A stretch of 64,000 nt of DNA from Paenibacillus soyae (GTDB lineage: Bacteria; Bacillota; Bacilli; Paenibacillales; Paenibacillaceae): positions 124,001 to 188,000 of the forward strand of contig NZ_JANIPJ010000004.1 of assembly GCF_024623455.1 (NCBI RefSeq). Reading direction: 5' to 3'. Numbering within the stretch: the first letter of the stretch is position 1; every line of letters starts with the position of its first letter. This document shows, one piece after another, positions 34,822 through 45,773 of this stretch. The notes under the pieces are model-generated. The model was not told the DNA's origin. It saw only the letters and a list, made by a program, of their open reading frames with translations, and did no database searches. The position numbers were made by a program, and so were the translations under genes.

Positions 34822-35835
34822 GGCGGGTCAACTCCTTTTCGGCCGGGTAGCGGCGCGTTCTCCATCTTCGCATGAGCGTCTTACGGAACGATTCGGATTG
34901 GATCAGGCAGACGACAAGAACGACGAACGCTTTGACGACGAGCGTAATTTCCGGCGGTACGCCGATCGTGTAAATCGTCGTCGTGAGCGTCTGGATGATT
35001 AGCGCCCCGATGACGGTTCCCGCCAAATAAAACCGGCCGCCGTTCAGCGAAGTGCCGCCGATAACCACCGCAAGAATCGCGTCGAGCTCATACCAGAGGC
35101 CTGCATTGTTCCCGTCCGCGCTCGATACGTTCGAGCTCAGAATAAGGCCGGCAATCCCGGCGCACAATCCGCAGAACAGGTAAACCGCGATCATGACCGC
35201 CCGCGAACGAATGCCCGCAAGACGGCTGGCCACCGGCTTGTTGCCGACCGATTCGATGAACAGGCCGATCGCCGTCTTCCGCGTCAGGAGAGAGGCGGCC
35301 GCGAACATAACCGCAACGATAAAGATCGAGAACGGCAGCGTGAACAGCGAGCCCGCTCCGATATATTCATAATTGTCGCTCGTCACCGTAATAATCTGAC
35401 CGCTAGTTATTAGCTGAGCGATGCCTCGCCCGGCAACCATAAGGATCAATGTGGCGATGATCGGCTGAATGCCGACGCCCGCGACGAGAAGGCCGTTCCA
35501 AAGCCCGAGCGCGAGAGACAAGGCCAGCGACATCAGAATGGCCGTCGCTACGAGGCCGATCGAATTCTGATCCGCGCCTTTGCTGATCGTAAGGCAAGCC
35601 ATCGCGCCCGCGATCGCCACGATCGAACCGACCGACAGATCGATGCCTTTGGTCGCGATAACGAGAGTCATGCCGATCGACACCAGAATGAGCGGCGCTC
35701 CGAAATTCAATATATCGATCAAGCTTCCGTACAGCTGTCCTTCCCTAAGCTTGATCGAGAAGAACGACGGATCGTACAGCAAGTTGAACAACAACAGCAA
35801 GGCCAATACGGTTACCGGCCAGAACAAATGATGCT

Positions 35836-35839
<4 letters not shown>
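34814..35839 (-). CDS. ytfT: Sugar ABC transporter permease, YtfT-like
   Basis: 341 residues, CUT2 permease. SIGMTLVIATKGIDLSVGSIVAIAG, VESVGNKPVASRLAGIRSRAVMIAVYLFCG and AVVIGGTSLNGGRFYLAGTVIG are typical. It forms the membrane channel together with YjfF; it overlaps the ATPase gene by 4 bp and the YjfF gene by 8 bp, so all three are translationally coupled and likely made in equal amounts. Confidence 0.9.
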
Positions 35840-37353
<1,514 letters not shown>

Positions 37354-37374
37354 TGGTATGCTCCTTTCTATTTC

Positions 37375-37421
37375 GAACAAAAGCCGTCCCGGCGCATCGC
37401 CGGGAAACGGCTTTTGTTCGT
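37375..37421 (-). terminator. Long hairpin between binding-protein and ATPase genes
   Basis: CGAACAAAAGCCG at 37375-37387 is mirrored by CGGCTTTTGTTCG at 37409-37421 with a nested CCCGGC/GCCGGG stem. It looks like a partial terminator and mRNA-stabilising element, giving more binding protein than ATPase, as in other sugar ABC operons. Confidence 0.75.
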
Positions 37422-37440
37422 ACTCGCTTTTTCCGGCGTC

Positions 37441-38490
37441 TTAATATTTACGGTTCGGCAGCTCGCGTTTCGCGTCCTCGGACGTGAACACGCCTTCCTC
37501 CGTAACAATGCGCTTCGGAATTTCTTTGCCTTCCATGACGTCATTGACCGCTTGCATCAGCTGAGGCCCGAGAAGCGGGTTACATTCGACGATGAAGTTG
37601 ATCTTGCCTTCGCTCGCGGCGACGAAGCCGTCTTTGACACCGTCTACCGAAATAATGATGATGTCTTCGCCCGGCTTGAGGCCGGCCGCTTCGATCGCTT
37701 GGATCGCGCCGAGCGCCATGTCGTCGTTATGGGCGTACAGCACGTCGATGTCGTCATGCGCTTTCAGGAATGCCTGCATGACCTCTTTGCCTTTGGCGCG
37801 CGTGAAATCGCCGGTCTGGGAAGCGATAACCTTCAGCTTCGGATTGGAAGCGATCACTTCCGCAAAGCCCGCCATGCGGTCGTTCGCCGGAGCGGAGCCC
37901 GTCGTGCCTTGCAGTTCGACGATGTTCACGTCCTCCGTCGCGTCCTTGAACTGCTCGACCAGCCAAGTGCCGGCGCGGCGTCCTTCTTCGACGAAGTCGG
38001 AGCCGATGAACGTTTCGTAGAGCGAAGTATCCGAGGAATCTACCGCGCGGTCCGTCAGAATGACCGGAATGCCTGCGTCCTTCGCTTCCTTCAGCACCGT
38101 ATCCCAGCCGGATTCGACGACCGGCGAGAATGCGATGACATCCACCTTCTGTTGAATGAACGTACGGATCGCTTTAATTTGATTCTCCTGCTTCTGCTGC
38201 GCGTCGGAAAACTTCAGCTCGAAGCCGGCTTCCTTCGCGGAGTCCTGAATCGATTGCGTATTGGCCGTCCGCCAGCCGCTTTCCGCGCCGACCTGCGAGA
38301 AGCCGAGCGTAATCTTTTTGTCGCCTTGCTCCGGAGACGGAGCGGCCGACGCTTCGGTCGTCGGGGTGTTCGAAGCCCCGCTTTCGTTGTTGGACGGCGA
38401 ATTGGTTCCCGCGTTGCCGCCGCACGCCGCCGTGATTACCAGCATGACGGAGGCCAGCAGCGCCAGCCCTTTCTTTTTTGTTGCTTTCAT
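37441..38490 (-). CDS. ytfQ: Sugar-binding lipoprotein, YtfQ-like, first gene of operon
   Basis: 349 residues from ATG at 38490, 10 bases after AAGGGGAGG; an ATG at 38499 is almost on the site. Lipoprotein signal with lipobox ITAAC. Type I binding fold: ITLGFSQVGAESGWRTANT, QQKVDVIAFSPVVESGWDT, LYETFIGSDFVEEGRRAG, DVLYAHNDDMALGAIQA, ending ELPNRKY. Best guess from family and gene order is galactofuranose or a similar sugar; the real ligand is not readable. Divergent from a kinase/regulator/sensor module and a cre site, so both substrate induction and CcpA repression are likely. Confidence 0.92.
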   Translation of the reverse strand: MKATKKKGLALLASVMLVITAACGGNAGTNSPSNNESGASNTPTTEASAAPSPEQGDKKITLGFSQVGAESGWRTANTQSIQDSAKEAGFELKFSDAQQKQENQIKAIRTFIQQKVDVIAFSPVVESGWDTVLKEAKDAGIPVILTDRAVDSSDTSLYETFIGSDFVEEGRRAGTWLVEQFKDATEDVNIVELQGTTGSAPANDRMAGFAEVIASNPKLKVIASQTGDFTRAKGKEVMQAFLKAHDDIDVLYAHNDDMALGAIQAIEAAGLKPGEDIIIISVDGVKDGFVAASEGKINFIVECNPLLGPQLMQAVNDVMEGKEIPKRIVTEEGVFTSEDAKRELPNRKY

Positions 38491-38667
38491 GTTTTTCATT
38501 CCTCCCCTTGTAAGTAACCAACTCCATTGGTTTGAGTCGATTATAGAACGCTTAAATACGGTTCTTATACGGAGTTTCATGCGTATTCCTTGTAAATTTT
38601 TACGCGATTGCGTCAACTCCGCCCGCTTTGGTTTGCTTTTTTGCGCGTTTATTGTGTTTTTTTTCGA

Positions 38668-38683
38668 ATGTTTACGCTTCCAT
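38668..38683. promoter_or_regulatory. CcpA cre site between transport operon and sensor module
   Basis: ATGTTTACGCTTCCAT fits the cre consensus (read in reverse, WTGWWWNCGYTNNCAW) at all positions. It is 178 bp upstream of the binding-protein ATG and 96 bp upstream of the kinase start, so could serve either direction. Confidence 0.65.
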
Positions 38684-38778
38684 ATCCTTCGCCACCCGAT
38701 TTTGATATAGTAAGGGCAAGAATTCGTTTCTTCAGATATAAAAAGATTACCGCTATAGCGAAAGGTTAATTGCCGCTT

Positions 38779-40578
38779 ATGAAGCTGATCAATTGGATTG
38801 CCTCCAGCCTGCGGGCGAAGCTGCTCACGATGTTTATCATCCTGACCTGCGTGCCGTTAGTCGCCGTCGGCCTCGTCTCCTATCAGAAATCGTTCCAAAC
38901 GGTGTTCGGCAACAGCAAAGCGTCTTCGATGATCGCCGGCGAACAGCTGGCGCGCGATATCGACCTGTTATTCGAGGATACCGGCAAGCTGCTGGAGCTC
39001 GGCAACGACCCCCGCGTCCTCCATTTTCTGTTCTCGCAAAGCGATACCTATGAAGATGCGAAAGACATTTTAAAAACGATGGATTCCTATCTGGATACCT
39101 ATAACGACGAGAGCGTGCTCAACATCTCGATCATCAATCTGTACGGAAGAGGCATCAGCGAGCGCCGTGGCGTCTTCCAGCTGGACAGAAACCCGCTGCG
39201 CAATCCGCATTTCGCCTATTTGACGAAGCATCCGGACGAGGTGCTGAACGTTCCTCCTTCCCAGTCGTCTCCACTCGACCGGCTCGACGGCTTTCAGTAC
39301 GCGGACACGGACGTCATCTCCATCATGACCGCCGTCAAGCAGCGCATCACGCATGAGGTGATCGGCTTTATCGTCATCGACATCGACGATCAGCTCGTAG
39401 GCCGGTCAATCGACGGGACAAAGCTCGGGGAGACGGGATTCTTCTACGTTGCCGATTCGGAGGGCTCTCCGATCTTCTCGCCTTCAAGCATGCGGACCGG
39501 TCAGCTTCCCGCGGCGAATGACGTCATCCTGCATCCCGAGCGGCAATATATCGACTCCTCGCGAGGGAAGCCGAAATTCATATTCGCTGCGGAATCCTCG
39601 CGGACCGGCTGGCATATCATCGGCTACGTGCCCCTGCAGGAAATCGTGAAGGAAGCGAATTCCATTAGGCAGATGATCATTATCAGCGTCATCCTAAGCA
39701 TCGTGTTTGCCATCACGCTCCATTTCTTTATTTCCTCCAGGCTGACCAGGCCCGTCCAGCTGCTGAAGAACAAAATGCAGCTGGCCGCCTCCGGCTATCT
39801 GGAAGCGAAGGTCGTGACGACCGGCAAGGACGAAATCGCCAACCTAAGCAACAACTTCAATATCATGCTGGGGAAAATCAAGGGGCTGCTGGATCAAAGC
39901 ATCAAAGAACAAGAAGAGATGAAGAAGGCGGAGCTTCGGGCGCTGCAGGCTCAGATCAACCCTCACTTTCTCTATAACACGCTGGACTCGATCGTCTGGA
40001 TGGCGGAGGCCGGTCGCAACAAGCAGGTCATCCTGCTCGTCGAGGCTCTGTCGAAGCTGTTCCGGATCAGCTTAAGCAAAGGACGTGACTGGATCAGCTT
40101 CGAGAAGGAGCTGGAGCACGTCCACAGCTATTTGGTCATTCAGCAGATGCGTTACCGCGATATTCTGGACTACGAGATCGATATGGATCCCGCACTACGT
40201 CATTATTCGATCTTAAAAACAATCCTTCAGCCGGTTGTTGAAAACGCTATCTATCATGGCATCAAAAACCGGCGGGGCAAAGGTCTGATCCGTATCGTCG
40301 GCCGCGGAACCCCGGAGAAGGACATCCTGCTCCTCGTCGAGGACAACGGCGCTGGCATGTCCGCGGAGAAGCTCGAGACGCTTCGCCGCAACCTGCAGCT
40401 CCAGCAGCTTCCGGAGGAAACCGGCAAGGAGGTGTCCGGCGGTTTCGGCCTGCATAACGTCCAGCAGCGGATCAGGCTGTATTACGGCGAGGAGTACGGC
40501 GTAACGGTGGACAGCGAGGAAGGCGCCGGCACGAAGGTCGCCATTCGAATACCGATGAGAGAGGAGCAGTCCCCTTGA
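38779..40578 (+). CDS. YesM-type sensor histidine kinase
   Basis: 599 residues: first helix (LLTMFIILTCVPLVAVGLVSY), an extracellular dCache-like sensor (about 35-290), second helix (IIISVILSIVFAITLHFF), HAMP (about 315-370), His_kinase domain with phosphoacceptor in QINPHFLYNTLDSIVWMAEAG, and ATPase (VVENAIYHGIKNRRG, VEDNGAGMS, GGFGLHNVQQRI). A TTG at 38770 is the alternative start. It overlaps the regulator gene by 4 bp. The large external domain could contact the sugar-binding lipoprotein encoded two genes downstream. Confidence 0.93.
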   Translation: MKLINWIASSLRAKLLTMFIILTCVPLVAVGLVSYQKSFQTVFGNSKASSMIAGEQLARDIDLLFEDTGKLLELGNDPRVLHFLFSQSDTYEDAKDILKTMDSYLDTYNDESVLNISIINLYGRGISERRGVFQLDRNPLRNPHFAYLTKHPDEVLNVPPSQSSPLDRLDGFQYADTDVISIMTAVKQRITHEVIGFIVIDIDDQLVGRSIDGTKLGETGFFYVADSEGSPIFSPSSMRTGQLPAANDVILHPERQYIDSSRGKPKFIFAAESSRTGWHIIGYVPLQEIVKEANSIRQMIIISVILSIVFAITLHFFISSRLTRPVQLLKNKMQLAASGYLEAKVVTTGKDEIANLSNNFNIMLGKIKGLLDQSIKEQEEMKKAELRALQAQINPHFLYNTLDSIVWMAEAGRNKQVILLVEALSKLFRISLSKGRDWISFEKELEHVHSYLVIQQMRYRDILDYEIDMDPALRHYSILKTILQPVVENAIYHGIKNRRGKGLIRIVGRGTPEKDILLLVEDNGAGMSAEKLETLRRNLQLQQLPEETGKEVSGGFGLHNVQQRIRLYYGEEYGVTVDSEEGAGTKVAIRIPMREEQSP

Positions 40579-42197
40579 AAAAAGTGATGCTGGTGGATGA
40601 CGAAATTCTCATCCGCGAAATGGTCAAGGAATGCGTTCCATGGGAGAAGGAAGGCTTTCAATTCGTCGGCGACGCGCCGGACGGAGAAATCGCTTTGCAG
40701 CTGATCGAGCAGCTGCAGCCCGATATCCTGATTACCGACATAAAGATGCCGTTCATGGACGGACTCGAGCTGAGCAGCATCGTCCGCAAACGGATGCCGG
40801 ACATCAAGATTGTCATCCTAAGCGGCCACGGCGATTTCGAATACGCGAGGTCGGCTTTGCGCCTAGGCGTCGAGGAATATGGCCTGAAGCCGGTCAGCGC
40901 CGCGAGCATGCTAGAGCTGCTGCACAGCGTCAGCCGCAAGATCGACGAAGAGCGGCTCGAGAAGGAGCGCGCCCGGAAGCAGCTGCTGAGCGAGTCGGAG
41001 AAACTGACGATGACGAAGGAAAAGCTGCTGAGCGATCTGTGCTGCGGCTTCCTGACGACCTCCGAAGCGATTCATTGGAGCTCGGCGATCTCGCTTGATT
41101 TGATGTCGCCTTACTATGCGGTTGTGATCGCGGATTACCGCGATGCGTCGGCCGATGAGGCGGACATGGAAGAGGCGGTTCTCCCCGCCCCGCTCCCTCA
41201 TGCCGGAGAGCCTTTGGTATTCAAGCGAAGCCGCACGGAGACGGTGTGGGTTATCAAAGGAGATTCGTCCGAGGAGCTGGAGGAGCGTCTGCGCCGCTTC
41301 CGCGAGACGCGGGAGCCCTCCGGTAATCCGGCCCGCCAGACTCCCGCCATCGGGATCGGCAGCATCCATGACCGCCTTCAGGGCATTCATCTCTCCTATC
41401 TGGAGGCCGAGGAGGATATGCATCTGCATCGACTGTCCAGACAGAATAAGCGAGAGATGAACCTGAGCGTTTCGGCGCATATGCCGCCCGAGCCGCCCGT
41501 CTTCCTGGACCGGTCCAAATTTTTGGACTTTCTCAGGCTCGGAACGCCCGGGGAGGCGGAGACGTTCGTCACCGCTTATTTGGCCGGTTTGAACCGCCAT
41601 GACTGGGCAGGCTCTCCCCTCGGCTACTACATCCTGAACGATCTGACGATCGAGGTGCTTCATGCCGCCAAAGAATCGTTCCGCAGCATGGGCCCCCACG
41701 AGGTCGAGCTGGAACGGTTCCAAGCCGCCATCAGCGCGGTTCGAACGCGGGAAGGCGCCTGCTCCTATCTGATATCCCTTGCCGAGCAGTACTGGAGGTG
41801 GCGGTCCGAAGGCGCGGACAAATACGGAGAGCTGATCCTCAAGGTAAAGGCCTACATTGCGGAGCATTACGATAAAGAATACGTGTCGCTCCAAAGCGCG
41901 TCCGAATACGTCCGGCTCAGCCCGAGCCATCTCAGCAAGGTGTTCAGTCAGGAAACCGGGCAGACGTTTATCGAATATTTGACGCAGACGAGGATCCAGA
42001 AAGCGATGGAGCTGCTGCTGACGACGCATGCCAAATCGTACGAGGTCGCTTTTCAGGTCGGCTACAATGACGCGCACTATTTCTCGAATTTATTCAAGCG
42101 GGTAACGGGCATGACGACCAAGCAATTCCGCCAGAACGGCGGACTCGCTCTCGGGACGAAGGGAGACGGCAATGAGGCTGCATTCAAGCTCGGCTAG
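40575..42197 (+). CDS. YesN-type response regulator with AraC DNA-binding domain
   Basis: 540 residues: receiver (about 1-120; VDDEILIRE, TDIKMPFMDG with phosphoacceptor Asp, ILSGHGDF, GLKPVS), a long middle region (about 130-420) and an AraC-type HTH pair (about 430-530; VSLQSASEYVRLSPSHLSKVFSQETG, AKSYEVAFQVGYNDAHYFSNLFKRVTG). TTG start overlaps the kinase stop (TTGA), and the end overlaps the sugar-binding lipoprotein gene by 26 bp. It probably activates the divergent ytfQRT-type operon when the kinase is stimulated. Confidence 0.93.
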   Translation: MKKVMLVDDEILIREMVKECVPWEKEGFQFVGDAPDGEIALQLIEQLQPDILITDIKMPFMDGLELSSIVRKRMPDIKIVILSGHGDFEYARSALRLGVEEYGLKPVSAASMLELLHSVSRKIDEERLEKERARKQLLSESEKLTMTKEKLLSDLCCGFLTTSEAIHWSSAISLDLMSPYYAVVIADYRDASADEADMEEAVLPAPLPHAGEPLVFKRSRTETVWVIKGDSSEELEERLRRFRETREPSGNPARQTPAIGIGSIHDRLQGIHLSYLEAEEDMHLHRLSRQNKREMNLSVSAHMPPEPPVFLDRSKFLDFLRLGTPGEAETFVTAYLAGLNRHDWAGSPLGYYILNDLTIEVLHAAKESFRSMGPHEVELERFQAAISAVRTREGACSYLISLAEQYWRWRSEGADKYGELILKVKAYIAEHYDKEYVSLQSASEYVRLSPSHLSKVFSQETGQTFIEYLTQTRIQKAMELLLTTHAKSYEVAFQVGYNDAHYFSNLFKRVTGMTTKQFRQNGGLALGTKGDGNEAAFKLG

Positions 42198-43188
42198 TAG
42201 CTGGCTTCCCGCTATCCTGGCCATCATCGCCCTGCTCACGGCTGCCGGCTGTGTGAAAGAACCGGAAGCTCAGCATCTGCTTACCGTTCCGAGTCCGGTG
42301 GCGAAGTCCGAGACGGAGTCCCGACTTTTGTTCGGCATTCTGTATCCGATGGCGCATCCTTTCTACGAAATGATTACGCAATTAACCGAGCAATCGGCTG
42401 AGCCTCTCGGAATCGACCTTTTCGTCAAAGCTCCGGATGAAGTGAATCTAGAGCAGCAAATCCGCATGATGGAGCAGATGATCAAACAACGCGTCGACGG
42501 GATCGCCGTCAGTCCGGTCGACGGCGACGCTCTGGCGCCCGTCATCGACAAGGCCATCGACGCCGGCATCCCCGTCATCTGCTTCGAGACGGATTCGCCG
42601 GGCAGCAAGCGGCTGTCCTATATCGGCGCGGATCATTTCAAGGGCGGGGAGCTGGTCGGAGAAGTGCTCGATCAGCTTCTCAAAGGCAGGGGCATGGTGC
42701 TGGTGGAGAGCGGATTCCCCACTATGACGGCGCAGAAGCAGCGGCTGGAAGGCATGCTGCAATATATCGAATCGCATACGGACATCCAGGTGCTCGATAT
42801 CCGCTATAACGGCGGGAGCGAGGATCAAGCTCTCGCCGACATGGAGATCATGATCGACGGACATCCCCATTTCGACGCTTTTGTTTCGCTGGATTTGTGG
42901 TCCGCATCGTCTTCGATTCTGGTATGGAAGGCAAAAGGCCTGAACCGCGACGTCGTCGCCTTCGGCATGCAGTCCGACATCAAGGAGGCGATCCACAACG
43001 GACAAATTACGTCCGTCGTTTCGCAGAACGAACAGCAGTGGGGCGAAGAGATCATCGCCGGCCTACTAGCTGCCGCGCATCAAAAGCCGATAATGGAAAG
43101 GATCGATACGGGGACTCGCGTCATGACGCGTTCGACGGTCGACTCGTTCCCCGATATAGCCCGGACTCCGTCGCAGACAAGCCGTTGA
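42172..43188 (+). CDS. Sugar-binding lipoprotein, probable accessory sensor
   Basis: 338 residues. Lipoprotein signal with lipobox TAAGC at about residue 27, then a type I periplasmic-binding fold (LLFGILYPMAHPFYEMI, QRVDGIAVSPVDGDALAPVIDKAIDAGIPVICFE, YIGADHFKGGELVG, FDAFVSLDLWSASS). It starts 26 bp inside the regulator gene, so all three genes of the module are coupled, and it is separated by a terminator from what follows. This is the arrangement of three-component sugar sensors, where the binding protein presents the ligand to the kinase instead of to a permease. Confidence 0.88.
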   Translation: MRLHSSSASSWLPAILAIIALLTAAGCVKEPEAQHLLTVPSPVAKSETESRLLFGILYPMAHPFYEMITQLTEQSAEPLGIDLFVKAPDEVNLEQQIRMMEQMIKQRVDGIAVSPVDGDALAPVIDKAIDAGIPVICFETDSPGSKRLSYIGADHFKGGELVGEVLDQLLKGRGMVLVESGFPTMTAQKQRLEGMLQYIESHTDIQVLDIRYNGGSEDQALADMEIMIDGHPHFDAFVSLDLWSASSSILVWKAKGLNRDVVAFGMQSDIKEAIHNGQITSVVSQNEQQWGEEIIAGLLAAAHQKPIMERIDTGTRVMTRSTVDSFPDIARTPSQTSR

Positions 43189-43227
43189 CCCTACTACGGC
43201 GGGCATGATTACCTCCAAATGAGAAGC

Positions 43228-43270
43228 AAACCTCCATTCACGCTCGCTAAGCGCAAATGGAGGTTTTTCT
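43228..43270 (+). terminator. Terminator of the sensor module
   Basis: AAACCTCCATT (43228-43238) pairs with AATGGAGGTTT (43255-43265), followed by TTTCTTTT. The transcript ends 40 bp after the binding-protein stop. Confidence 0.9.
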
Positions 43271-43366
43271 TTTGTCAAAAATGTTCCATTGGGAACTCCG
43301 CTCGATGCGCATGATTCCGGCCATTTCGCGCATAATGGTAAAAAAAGGCGAGAGCGAGGCGAAGTC

Positions 43367-44683
43367 ATGAGAATGATCAAGGAGTTAGAGGCCCGGTCGG
43401 AGACGGATTCCGACCTGCTATTCCAGCACATACGCTTGGCCGGCCAACCTACAATCTTCATCGCCTTTCGCTCGCTCATCGACCTTCCGGCGACTTTAAA
43501 CGACCTATATCAGCGGGCCGCTTGGGTTGCCGATCAACCCGAACGCGGCTCCTTGGGCGAGGAGATCACGGAGCCGGAGGAAGAAGCGCTGCTGGCGCTC
43601 CTGCTCGGCGGCCAAGCTCTTCTATGGCACGAGAACGGCAATCGTTTCGCATCCCTCACGCCAATTGCCAAATCCTTATCCAGATCCATCGAATCGCCCA
43701 CGACCGAAAATGTGCTGAGGGGCTCCATCAGCGCATTCGTCGAAGACATCGATACCAATATCGGACTCATCCGCAAGCATGAGCCAAGCGGCAGCTTGCA
43801 TACACGTGACTTCCGCCTTGGCAGCTCAGGTCAGAAGAGAGTCTCTTTCCTCTACAAGGAAGGAGTGATCGATGCGAAGCTGAAGGAATCCATTACGCAG
43901 CGGCTGGTACAGAACGCCGAACGTGACGCTGGCGATCTTCAGCAGCTGGCCTCCCTGCTTGGCTTCCCGAGATGGACGCTTGTGACGAAGTTCAATACAT
44001 CGGAGCTTCCCCAAGAAGCCGAAACGGCGTTGAACGAAGGCAAAGCCGTCCTGCTGCTCGAACGAATGCCGTTCGCCATCATTCTGCCAAGCTTGATGTG
44101 GGACATGTTCGCCGTGCAGAACGATCGGAATTTCCCCGCGATCTTCATGATGCTGATTCGCTTCCTTCGCATGCTTGCCGTCTTGACGAACATTATCATC
44201 CCCGGCTTATACGTGGCGCTCGTTTCCGTGAATCCGGATGTCCTTCGCATCGAGATGGCCTTAACGATTGCCAAAAGCCGGGTGGACGTTCCTTATCCTT
44301 CTCTCGTCGAGACGCTTCTTCTGCTCTTCATACTCGAGCTGACGCTGGAGGCCAGCATTCGCCTCCCGAAGAGCATCGGGCCGACGGTTACTATGGTCGG
44401 TGGCATCATTCTGGGACAGGCCGTCGTCAGCGCCAAGCTGGTCAGCAATTTGCTAATCATCATACTAGCGGCCACCTCCATATCCAGCTCCGTCGTCGTC
44501 GGCTTTCAAAATTCGTTTTCCATTCGGCTCTTCAAGTATTTGCTGCTCGTGTTATCCGCGATGTACGGAGTAATCGGGCTGGTAGCAGGTCTGGTCGTCA
44601 TCTGCGCGTATCTAGCGAGCGTCACCTCGTTTGGCATTCCTTATCTAGAGCTCTACAAGCCGGGGAGGAAGTCGAATGGTTAA
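43367..44683 (+). CDS. Spore germination receptor A subunit (GerAA family)
   Basis: 438 residues from ATG at 43367 after GCGAGGCGAAGTC; the frame from 43289 crosses the promoter area. The soluble N-terminal half (about 1-230, with the ETDSDLLFQHIR motif) is followed by about five membrane helices and the family sequence ERMPFAIILPSLMWDMF. It is slightly short for the family (about 480). In the spore inner membrane it pairs with the B and C subunits to detect germinants. CATAATG at 43331 resembles a forespore sigma-G -10 box, but its -35 is poor. It overlaps the B gene by 8 bp. Confidence 0.92.
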   Translation: MRMIKELEARSETDSDLLFQHIRLAGQPTIFIAFRSLIDLPATLNDLYQRAAWVADQPERGSLGEEITEPEEEALLALLLGGQALLWHENGNRFASLTPIAKSLSRSIESPTTENVLRGSISAFVEDIDTNIGLIRKHEPSGSLHTRDFRLGSSGQKRVSFLYKEGVIDAKLKESITQRLVQNAERDAGDLQQLASLLGFPRWTLVTKFNTSELPQEAETALNEGKAVLLLERMPFAIILPSLMWDMFAVQNDRNFPAIFMMLIRFLRMLAVLTNIIIPGLYVALVSVNPDVLRIEMALTIAKSRVDVPYPSLVETLLLLFILELTLEASIRLPKSIGPTVTMVGGIILGQAVVSAKLVSNLLIIILAATSISSSVVVGFQNSFSIRLFKYLLLVLSAMYGVIGLVAGLVVICAYLASVTSFGIPYLELYKPGRKSNG

Positions 44684-45773
44684 GAACGCGCAAGTGATCA
44701 GCATGTATTTGCTTATCCACTCGGGCTTGATTTTCTTTTTGTATCCCGCTGACATTATCGAATCGACGGAAGTCGGGCACTGGATTCCGATATTGACCGG
44801 ATTCGCCATTCACGCCGCCGTTATGTTTGTCTATTTGAAAGGCTTGCGGCTTGCTGACGGACAGAGCGTGCTAGACCTTTTCTCCTCGGCCGGCCGAACC
44901 TGGTCCGCGCTTCTGCTTGCCCCGGTATTCGTTTATTTGACTATGGTTCTTGTCATCACCGCAAGGGCTTATTCGGAAATCGTGAATCTGCTTTTTTTGG
45001 AGAACACCCCTCTTTGGGCGACAATGGCTCTCCTTCTCGGAGTTTCCGCTTATGTCGCCTCGCTGGGCATCGAGTCGATCATGCGGTCAGGCTTGCTCCT
45101 GTTCGGGCTGAGTTTGCCGTTCGCCGTCTTCGTTCTGGCGACCTCCTTCCAGAACGTGGACTGGCATTACCTGCTTCCAAGCATTGACCGTGCATCCGCA
45201 AGCTTCTCGTTTTTGTTCGGCGTTCCTTTCCTTAGAAGCTTGTTCGCGTTCGGGGGAGGCTTCTTGTTTCTCGGCTTCATCCAGCCCTCGCTTGATTACA
45301 GCCATCGCAGATTGCTCATGTCCAGTCTGATTCTGCTGCCGCTGTTTTTGATTTCGGTGTACGTTCCCCTCTTGACCTTCGGCCAGAACACGTCCGCAAC
45401 GTTTTTGTTCCCTTTCCTGATGGCGACGGATACCGTTGATGTCGATTATCTCATTTTCGAGAGGACAACGTTGTTCTTCATGCTGAGCATGTTCGTGTTC
45501 GTGTTGGTCTTCATGGCTATAGTCACGTGGCAAACGGTCAGGATTGCAACGCATTTCGTTAACCTTCCGTTCAAACCCGCAGTCATGATATGGACCTGCG
45601 CGACCTTCATCGCCTGCACGAAAATCGAGGATTGGCAGCAAGTGGAGCGGCTGCTTGGGTGGAATACGTACTTCAGGCTGTACGCGATGTTCGTCATTCC
45701 GGCCGCTACGCTCGCGATCGGAATCCGATACGCCAGGAAAGGAGATAACACGAATGAAGCGCGCGCGCAATAA
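44676..45773 (+). CDS. Spore germination receptor B subunit (GerAB/spore permease family)
   Basis: 365 residues, ten membrane helices of the APC-transporter fold (ISMYLLIHSGLIFFLYPADI, LFLENTPLWATMALLLGVSAYVASLG, FAFGGGFLFLGFIQPS). It is the germinant-binding transmembrane subunit. Start ATG follows GGGGAGGAAGTCGA and lies inside the A gene; the C gene begins before its own stop. Confidence 0.92.
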   Translation: MVKNAQVISMYLLIHSGLIFFLYPADIIESTEVGHWIPILTGFAIHAAVMFVYLKGLRLADGQSVLDLFSSAGRTWSALLLAPVFVYLTMVLVITARAYSEIVNLLFLENTPLWATMALLLGVSAYVASLGIESIMRSGLLLFGLSLPFAVFVLATSFQNVDWHYLLPSIDRASASFSFLFGVPFLRSLFAFGGGFLFLGFIQPSLDYSHRRLLMSSLILLPLFLISVYVPLLTFGQNTSATFLFPFLMATDTVDVDYLIFERTTLFFMLSMFVFVLVFMAIVTWQTVRIATHFVNLPFKPAVMIWTCATFIACTKIEDWQQVERLLGWNTYFRLYAMFVIPAATLAIGIRYARKGDNTNEARAQ

